Shown here in pieces: positions 57,099 through 64,000 of a stretch of DNA of 64,000 nucleotides. Under the pieces are notes generated by a model, which saw only the letters and a program-made list of their open reading frames with translations, did no database searches and had not been told where the DNA came from. Each line of letters begins with the position of its first letter. Positions within the stretch are counted from its first letter, which is position 1. Made by a program: the position numbers and the translations under genes. The stretch is from Onthophagus taurus (taxonomy: Eukaryota > Arthropoda > Insecta > Coleoptera > Scarabaeidae): contig NC_091971.1 in assembly GCF_036711975.1 (NCBI RefSeq), positions 22,265,501-22,329,500 of the forward strand, read 5' to 3'.

Positions 57099-60000
57099 TT
57101 ACTCGCAACGTAATTTAACACCTTCATAAACAGCTCTGAGCCAAATACCAACGGCGTGAGCCCCCGGATCTGGATAACTTCGAGGTTCAATTTTAGTTCT
57201 TTGAGCGGTTTCTTCCGCAGAGGCTACGGCCATACCAAAAGCTTCCACATCACTCATATTGGAATTTAGACTTTCTTCCATTACTCGAGCACAAGTACAT
57301 AATGGGTCTATTAGTGTCATATCACCTTCTTTACTGTGTGTATACCTATAAATAAATGAAAATAATGATTAATTTAATTTCTAAAAAATATTAAATACAG
57401 GGTGAACAAGAATGTGTAAAAAAGTATTTTATTTCTTTCATAATAAGATTTTTAAATGATTACTTTCTTTCAATTTAGAGGTTAAAAATAACATTTTAAA
57501 CATCAGATTGTTTTTTTAATTAATATGACGTTTGAAACGTCAAAGTATCATTTTCAATGCTAAAATCTGATCAACGATAAAATGACTGTTCCGAAAAATC
57601 TTAATTAGGAGAAGCAAGATTATAAAGAATAAAAAGTAGGTTAATAATATTAGAAGATGTTTAAAATATTAATAAACCCTTATTACGTCAAAATTGACAT
57701 GATCTAATGGTAATAAATTTTAAAAAACTGAAAAAAATTAGTTTAAAAAAAATTAATAATGTCAAAAATGGTATTCATTAGACGAATTAGAATTAGTAAC
57801 TCATTATGATTGATAGAATTGGACGATAAAGTGACGATAACTGTCATTTAAAACATTGACGTTTATAACGTCAAAAATAATATAAAAAACTTCGAAATGA
57901 ATAAATAAACCTAGAATATTTTAGATAGAACCTTATTGAAGTTAAATACTTTTTCATACATTTTTACATCACCCTGTACATCAAAGTTAATAAAACGTAT
58001 TGTACCAAGTTGACCAAAGATTTAAACACGACTTAAAGAAAAAGAAAAAGGAATGAAATATTTTAATTTATTCAGAATACATATTATATATTTGCTCACA
58101 AAATTGAGCATAGAGGGGAATGGAAGATAGATAATTATGAATACATATTTCAAATAGTTATTAATTTAGTTTAAAGTTTCTGATATATACAGGGTGTTTC
58201 CGTAAGTTGTGGCATAATTTTAATCACAAATACTAGAGTCAAAATGACGATACCCTCAGATATAGGCCTTCAAGGTTAAGAAATTTTCAAACATTTTCTT
58301 AAATATTTTCAATATCGTTTGTCTTAGGGCCGGTTTATCAATATCTAGTTAAGACGATTTATCTGTCAATTAAAATTGTAGCTGATAGATAATGTCGACG
58401 AATCGTTTATCCACCCGTAGTTTAGGGTAATCTTATAGATAAATATGACATTTGGATACCCACCAGATTGAAGTACTGGTTAAGGGTTTACCTACTAGAT
58501 ATTGTTAAAAAAATGTGAGCACAAGCTTGGTTGCTTGGTGAAAGGAAATGACAATAAAATCAAAATATAACGTCAAAAAATAAATTAAGCTTATAATTGT
58601 GATGATGGATAAGCAAGATGGAAAAGAACTTGCTGATGGATTTGGCAAACGAATATAAAAATGTTATAGACAATAAATAATACTCTAGTAATTCACACTT
58701 AGGGGTACCATCTATGTTCTATCTCGTAGGTTGCTGCCTGTCGGGTAGAAAGTTGCTGGATAAACGGTTCACCGAGGTTATCTGTTAGGCAAGTTTATCC
58801 ATGAGTTGCGTATCTAACAGATTTAACTCGACATTGATAAACCGGCCCTTAGAAAGACTAAATTTGACAAACACTGCAATGTTATCACAAGAAATCGTTT
58901 AAGATCACTATTGGAAATATCGAACCACGTGATCAATGCTATACAGAATGTTCACAAAGGTTATTTCTTTAATAATTATATTATGTCATAAACCTTTAAA
59001 TTTTCTAACTGATAGAAAAACATTTCTAAATATCGAAAGACATTTACGTGAGACAGGAAATTTAAAACAGAAGCATGTAAATAACGGTAATCAGAGGTCA
59101 GTTCGTACACCCAAACTAGAAGAAAACATTTTGGATTTTGTGGCAGATCGTAATACACCTAGTATTGTTGATAGCAACAGTTTAGACATTTCAGAATGTC
59201 CATAGGAACATGGCATGTCTTACATGAACAGCAATTGTATCCATCCATTTGTCGAGAGTACAAAAATTAAAAATTGCTGATCATTCGTTGCAAGTACAGT
59301 GTTGCCATACTATGATGGAAAAATGTACTATTGATGCTGCGTTTTTAGAAAAAAGTACTTTCTATAGATAACCATTAATTTGAGAAATGCTGAAGAATAA
59401 TTTTGTTGAGGAAAATCTAGATTTCATGCTACGTTGAGTAATAATTTGACAGATTTCTTTTAAACAATCTTAAATCTTTTTGTGAATAACTCGAAAACGG
59501 TGCGTCTAATCAAAAATTTGTAAGAGTAAAAATAATTTCAAAATTGAAATAGGTTTTAGAATCAGTTGGAAAATTGGTTTATGACATAATAAAAAAGTTT
59601 TAAAGAAATAACCTTTGTGAACACCTGTATAGCATTGATCCCGTGTCTGCATATTATCAAAAGTGATCTTATACGATTTCTCACGATAACATTGCACTGT
59701 TTGCCAAATTTTATCTTTCTAAGACAACCATATTGAAAATATTTAAGAAAATGTTTAAAAATTTCTTAACTTTGAAGGTCCATATCCTAGGCATTTTGGG
59801 TTTAGAGTTTAGACCAACAATTTTTACACCAATCGTCATTATTTTGACTCTAGTATTTGTGATTATAACTTACAGACTTAAACATCCTGTATACAGGATG
59901 AGTTATTAGTATTTCGGCGCGACGGTGGATAACCGTTTGAAAAACAAAAAAATATTTTATACAAAAGTTGTTTGACTCATCACTTTCTATTACGTAAAAT

Positions 60001-63000
60001 TATTTTCACTTATACAGGGGTTCCATTTACGCGTAACCGAGAGTACGTCACAATTTAAATGGAACACCTGTATATTTTATCATATTATGAATACAATTAA
60101 ATTTGTTTATACAACCATATACAGGGTGATTCTCAATACGCATAAACTTGCGGATTCATTCCTCATGACAAATAATGATTAATTGGTGAAAAAAATTGTA
60201 GCGAAAGTTTTTTAGTTTCCTAGATATCCTTGAAATTAATTTTCGAATTATGAATGCATAGAAATTACTTGAAACTGCGATGGTGATAAACAATTGGAAT
60301 TTTAACAACTGTTGTTTAAGTATGTACACTTTTGTCATTGTGCCATTTAAATTGTGTAATAAGTAATAATATTTGAAGCTTATAAAAATTATGGCGCACA
60401 ATTTCTCTAACGAGGAACTTATGAACATGGTAATGGCATAGGGGAATCACAGCAAAATTCTGTGTTTGCAACTCGTCTCTATGCAGAAAGGTTTCCAGAG
60501 AGAATGTGGTAGGGAAAATGGCAATATTCAACTAAGACTTGGACAAAATGGAGAAGCATCAGCCACAATCTCGCAATCTACAATTTGGCGAATATTGAGG
60601 CACAACCAACTCCATCCATATCACGTGCAACCTGTATAAGCCCTACTAACAGTGGATCATCCCCCTCGAGTACAATTTTACGAGTGGTTGCTGCATCAGC
60701 ATCAGTTGAACCCAAACCTTACTAATAAAGTTTTAATTACGGACAAGGCTATTTTCACACGTAATCATGGTTTAGGCCACGCTTGTGGAAAATCGATTCG
60801 GCGAGCCCAATTGTGTATACACTTCATTGATGATAGTATTCAAAGATATTAGATACACTATACAGGTGTGTATAAAGCTTAGTTACTGTTGATGTTTTTC
60901 AAATGGCTTTTTCTTAAGTTCTTTAAATGGAACATCCTGTATATTGTGTGCTAGTTGAATTGCTCATCAAGTTCCCTTTAATTAATAGTAAGTATGTCAC
61001 ATGTCTAACTTTAATAGTTTTCCTGATATTTAGAATTTAAAGAAAAATATGTAATAAAATGTCATTATTGTAATATTATTCTGTCCTTTTTTTGTTTTTT
61101 CTTTTTTGTTCGTCTGTCATTTGTAAATCAGTAATATTATATTAAAATACAATTAAAAAAACTTTAATAAATAAATATCAAAAGGTGATAAAAATACAAT
61201 TAAATGGCAAATAAATCCCTTTTTTAATTACTAAATTATTTGAAGGAAATGCAGCAACAACTATAAACAATTACTAAACGTTGCTCAACGAGTAGGTATT
61301 AATTTAATTAGTATTTAGATTATCCTTTGTACAAGCATTAATGCGCTGTATAAAAGATCTTGAGGTATCTCTTAACATGTGCCTCTTATTTTCTCTAAAG
61401 TCGTAAATTATATGGCAGAACAATTGCATATTTTATTACTTACATCTTTTTAAATCTCATAAAGTATCAAGTCGCATTAAAATTTTGTATATTGCAGCAA
61501 AATATTTTACATTATAAAATATTAATCAACTAATAAAAGGAAGAACAAAATGAATTGATAAAAATAGACAGAATATAATATTAAGTACAATAACGCATAT
61601 TTTATTACACATTATTCTTAAAATTCTAAATATCAGGAAAACTACTAAAATTAGATATATCACATACTTACCATTACTTAAAGGTAACTTGATGGGCAAT
61701 TCAACCAGCACACAATATACAGGATGTTCCATTTAAAAAATATATGAAAAAGTCATTTGAAAAACATCAAAAGTAACTAAGCTTTATGAACACGCTGTAT
61801 AGCGTATCTAATATCTATTATCTGACATAGTTTCAAGGCAAAATTGGAAAAAATATCGTTTTTACATTGTTTTTAAAAAGATCCTGCAATGGACACATTT
61901 TGAAATTTCTTGAAGAAATTTCTTAATTCCCCAGCGATTTTTTGTACAACAAAAACTCCGGTAAGGCCCCGTTTTTCTCTAGGTTTAGGCATCATACTAC
62001 AATCATCAGTAACAACTAATAATCGTGCTTTTATACCCATACTTTGCGCTCTTTCAATAGCTAATCCAAAATTTAATCTAACTCCACAGTTATTAGCAAT
62101 TAATATTTCTTGAAGGCTATGAATCTTATCCGTGTTTATGGGATGTGTTTATGGGTGTATGGTAATAATAGTGCTTATCAGAACACAATCCAGAAGAGTA
62201 TCAAAATTTTGTTTTGTCATCCGTAGATGATTTTTATAGCTTGCAGAATCTTCTGCTGCGAGTTCTCGTAGAAGTTTTGCAGAAGCACCTAGCACGTAGA
62301 TCGACGACTAATCCATGCTTTAACCCAGGCACGATCTTTTTTTCCATCGACTATTTTGCATGCTTCGGAAAGTTCACTCGATATATTGCGCACTGTGCAA
62401 TACACTTTAAAAATGAAACTGGCCTGTCACTTATTTTTGTTTTCGCACATGTAGTGTAAACCTTTACTGGCGTGCAAATAGAACTGGCGTCACTAAATCC
62501 ATGCAGCCTACAGAAATAGGAACTAATGAAACAGATATAATGACGTAAGAGAGCATGGTAATATAATACGGTACTGTAACTTGTGATCTTAGTATTTTTA
62601 GTACTGTCAATCCTTTTTCAGTAATTACAACCAATAAGTATTGTTAGTTCTTCGGGTGTTGTAAATTCACCTGAATACTCCCATTTTTTTTTTGTTATTG
62701 ACTCTTATTCTGTTCCTGCCTTTTTTATTAATTTCCTAATAAGTTATTTGAAATGAGTTATTAATAGATAATAAAACATACATACCTAACATCCACATAT
62801 AAACAGAAATAAATTTCACATCACATACCCCGCAAATATTCACAACAAGGAGATATTAAGTCTAGTTAACGTGGTAAAATATACTTTATGAACTTACATA
62901 ATTAAAGCGGATATAGCTCTTTTCAATGCCTGTAACCACATTTTACCATCAACCAATAGATTTTCATCAACGTCCATAAATTGTTTCCCTGCAGCTTCAA

Positions 63001-64000
63001 ACATAATAGCATATAAACAACCCGTAGTTCCCCCGGTTGCTGTTTCAAAAATTGAACCAATCTTGAGTAAAAACACAAACGGACAATTTAAATTTGGTGA
63101 CGGCAATTGACCGTTAATAGCCACAGCGGCTTGTTTTATTCTTGTACCTGCGTCTCCATCCCCAAATTCCGAATCGATAATATTGATTTGTTTCTCGCAA
63201 GAAATTAATGCGTCACAAGCAAATTGAATTACTAAAAGAAACGTATTTGCTTGTCTTTTTCCTAAACGTGGACCACGGAGTTCGAAATTATTTGAAGGTT
63301 TATTTTTGCTTTCTAACATGTTGATATCTGGGGTGTTGTCTAAGATTAACGGTTGGACCCAAGCAGCGCAATCTACTTTTTCGTCCAACATAGGAAGGAT
63401 GGTGGTGGGATCTTTTAATTGTATTATTGTTATAATAAATCCATGCATATCAATTGAAGTTATGAATTTTCCTATGATAACTCGAATGACTGGGACGTTT
63501 AACGTTCTTAAGTAACTTAAAATTTCTTTTGTAAAAATGTTTACTTCTAGTTTTGAAGCTGACCCTAAATTATTTACTAATACAATTACAGGGGTTGTCG
63601 CGTCAATCATTAATTTGTGCTCATTGTTTTCATTTGTCATTTCATTGAAGATGATTTTACAAATATTTTCTGCTGATGTTAGTGGCATTTGAATATTTCC
63701 CGTTTCGCCGTGTAAACCAGCAGCAATTTCTAAACTGATTTTTGGTAAACTATATTCGCATGTGTAACAACTACCTAGTTCAATATTTTTGCACTGTTTT
63801 ATAGAAACAGAAATAGAAAATATATTTTTTTGAAAATCATCGCAAAAATCATAGATTTCTTCTACAGTTTTTCCTAATTTTGCTAATTCCCCAGCGATTT
63901 TTTGTACAATAAAAACTCCGGTAAGGCCCCGTTTTTCTCTAGGTTTAGGCATCATACTACAATCATCAGTAACAACTAATAATCGTGCTTTTATACCCAT
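57099..64000 (-). CDS. TKFC: Triokinase/FMN cyclase (dihydroxyacetone kinase), two exons seen, 5' end outside the window
   Basis: Exons 64000-62898 (open at the edge) and 57345-57099 join as 'AISALI|MYTHSKEGDMTLID'. The first exon covers the C-terminal half of the DhaK domain ('EKRGLTGVFIVQKIAGELA', 'GLHGETGN' with the covalent-binding His, 'VIVLVNNLG') and most of DhaL ('IDSEFGDGDAGTRIK' with metal-binding Asp residues, 'TATGGTTGCLYAIMF'). The last exon completes DhaL ('EGDMTLIDPL', 'AEETAQRT', 'YPDPGAHAVGIWLRAV'). The enzyme phosphorylates dihydroxyacetone and glyceraldehyde with ATP and can cyclise FAD to cyclic FMN. GGTTG replaces the more common GGSSG in the DhaL loop. The 5.6-kb intron is packed with foldback elements. 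Confidence 0.92.
57398..57976. mobile_element. Mariner-type MITE in the triokinase intron
   Basis: CAGGGTGAACAAGAATGTGT... at the left pairs with ...ATACATTTTTACATCACCCTG at the right; TA flanks lie at 57396-57397 and 57977-57978. The subterminal AAGTATTTTATTTC and GAAGTTAAATACTT also pair. It is non-coding. Confidence 0.85.
58327..58848. mobile_element. Harbinger-type MITE (TTA duplication)
   Basis: GGGCCGGTTTATCA at 58327 and TGATAAACCGGCCC ending 58848 are perfect inverse ends, with TTA at 58324-58326 and 58849-58851. The right arm of the surrounding foldback lacks it, which gives the empty site. Confidence 0.92.
58944..59627. mobile_element. Inner mariner-type element at the centre of the foldback
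   Basis: CAGAATGTTCACAAAGGTTA at 58944 and the inverse of CAGGTGTTCACAAAGGTTAT ending 59627, with TA on both sides. Arms pair for about 90 bp. 59020-59200 encodes 'FLNIERHLRETGNLKQKHVN' and 'VRTPKLEENILDFVADRN', a DUF4817/mariner transposase fragment. The arms may alternatively be the inner part of one longer inverted repeat. Confidence 0.75.
60015..60070. mobile_element. 56-bp micro-element with mariner-type ends
   Basis: CAGGGGTTCCATTTA and AAATGGAACACCTG face each other with TA on both sides and only ~26 bp between them. Confidence 0.6.
60122..60850 (+). pseudogene. Mariner-type element end and DUF4817 transposase remnant
   Basis: CAGGGTGATTCTCAATACGC at 60122 after TA is a left end. From about 60390: 'AHNFSNEELMNMV', 'VFATRLYAERFPERMW', then after damage 'QSTIWRILRHNQLHPYHVQP', 'RVQFYEWLLHQHQLNPNLTN' and 'VLITDKAIFTRNHG' (Asp position kept). 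The reading then stops at about 60850. Confidence 0.75.
60863..61797. mobile_element. Foldback element with ~235-bp arms
   Basis: CAGGTGTGTATAAAGCTTAG at 60863 pairs with ...AAGCTTTATGAACACGCTG ending 61797 (TA flanks). The arms share AAATGGAACATCCTGTATAT, GTGTGCTAGTTGAATTGC and TTTTCCTGATATTTAGAATT with inverse copies. The pairing extends a few bases outside the ends (GATATTAGATAC / GTATCTAATATC). The centre (61100-61580) is AT-rich without coding signs. Confidence 0.85.
61915..62127 (-). pseudogene. Partial duplicate of a triokinase exon inside its own intron
   Basis: 61924-62032 is nearly identical to 63892-64000 (one mismatch seen, Val for Ile). The copy extends further to 'ILIANNCGVRLNFGLAIERA' and 'QSMGIKARLLVVTDDC', i.e. 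the DhaK segment upstream of the window edge. It stops abruptly after 'IAGEL' at its low-coordinate side and has no joining splice sites that would make sense, so it is a recent fragment duplication or an assembly artefact. Confidence 0.8.
62160..62420 (-). pseudogene. PIF/Harbinger transposase N-terminal fragment
   Basis: The minus strand reads 'KDRAWVKAWISRRS', then after a frameshift 'LGASAKLLRELAAEDSASYK' and 'NHLRMTKQNFDTLLD', the N-terminal Harbinger pattern (W...W..RR..GA...LL.EL..ED...Y.N.LRM....F..LL). Confidence 0.65.
62421..62893. other. Intron DNA, nothing recognised
   Basis: AT-rich sequence between the Harbinger fragment and the triokinase splice donor at 62896-62897, without gene or repeat signals. 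Confidence 0.5.

Larger units (their letters stand above)
58190..59889. mobile_element. Outer mariner-type foldback with arms of about 300 bp, interrupted by nested elements
   Basis: CAGGGTGTTTCCGTAAGTTG at 58190 pairs with ...TAACTTACAGACTTAAACATCCTG ending at 59889 (TA flanks). The arms share AATCACAAATACTAGAGTCA, CTTCAAGGTTAAGAAATTTT and GCAATGTTATCACAAGAAAT with their inverse copies. The left arm is cut by a Harbinger MITE, and the arms close on the inner element at GATCAATGCTA / TAGCATTGATC. Confidence 0.85.

Overview
The window is eukaryotic, AT-rich DNA with short spliceosomal introns (about 45-70 bp, GT..AG), arthropod-type transposons and insect-like coding genes. An insect is likely and a beetle fits best, but nothing in the sequence proves the order. 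No RNA genes or CRISPR arrays were seen.

Host genes: (1) RBM45-like RNA-binding protein, minus strand, 5828-4165, seven exons, last exon not found. (2) Mitochondrial tryptophanyl-tRNA synthetase (WARS2), minus strand, 13628-8395, seven exons, complete at 370 aa. (3) Three metallothionein-like two-exon genes, plus strand, at 18694, 27266 and 33400; all share a TATA box and two metal-response-element cores at fixed spacing, and the middle gene has a premature stop. (4) SLC22-type organic cation/carnitine transporter, minus strand, 55981-44642, nine exons, complete at 531 aa. (5) Triokinase/FMN cyclase (dihydroxyacetone kinase family), minus strand, two exons (64000-62898 and 57345-57099), running off the right edge.

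Most of the remainder is mobile or repeated DNA. 1-3025: a piggyBac-like element with 142-bp subterminal repeats and a LINE remnant inside. 6060-8320: a higher-order tandem array. 8982-12740, 15860-18140 and 51268-54863: three hAT-derived elements whose middle has become a 361-bp dimeric satellite; the first lies in a WARS2 intron, the third in an SLC22 intron. 19725-23656: a nearly full CR1/L2-like LINE. 23860-24250: a Penelope-like RT fragment. 24784-27060: a foldback element with a 9-bp target duplication, placed in the promoter region of the second metallothionein gene. 30222-31810: a broken transposon-like gene of an unclassified arthropod family. 34685-35150: a MITE. 35300-35800: a Harbinger fragment. 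36110-39121: a purine-rich 5'-truncated LINE. 39230-43400: decayed mariner, unclassified and hAT transposases.

The 9.3-kb SLC22 intron holds a 5.2-kb Harbinger element (TAA duplication), which contains mariner transposase copies, one of which is split by an almost perfect palindromic MITE (TA duplication). The 5.6-kb triokinase intron holds a chain of nested mariner-type foldbacks, a Harbinger MITE and a recent partial copy of a triokinase exon. Reading frames join exactly across these large introns, so the host genes look intact despite the load. Boundaries were read by eye from repeats, target duplications and splice sites.
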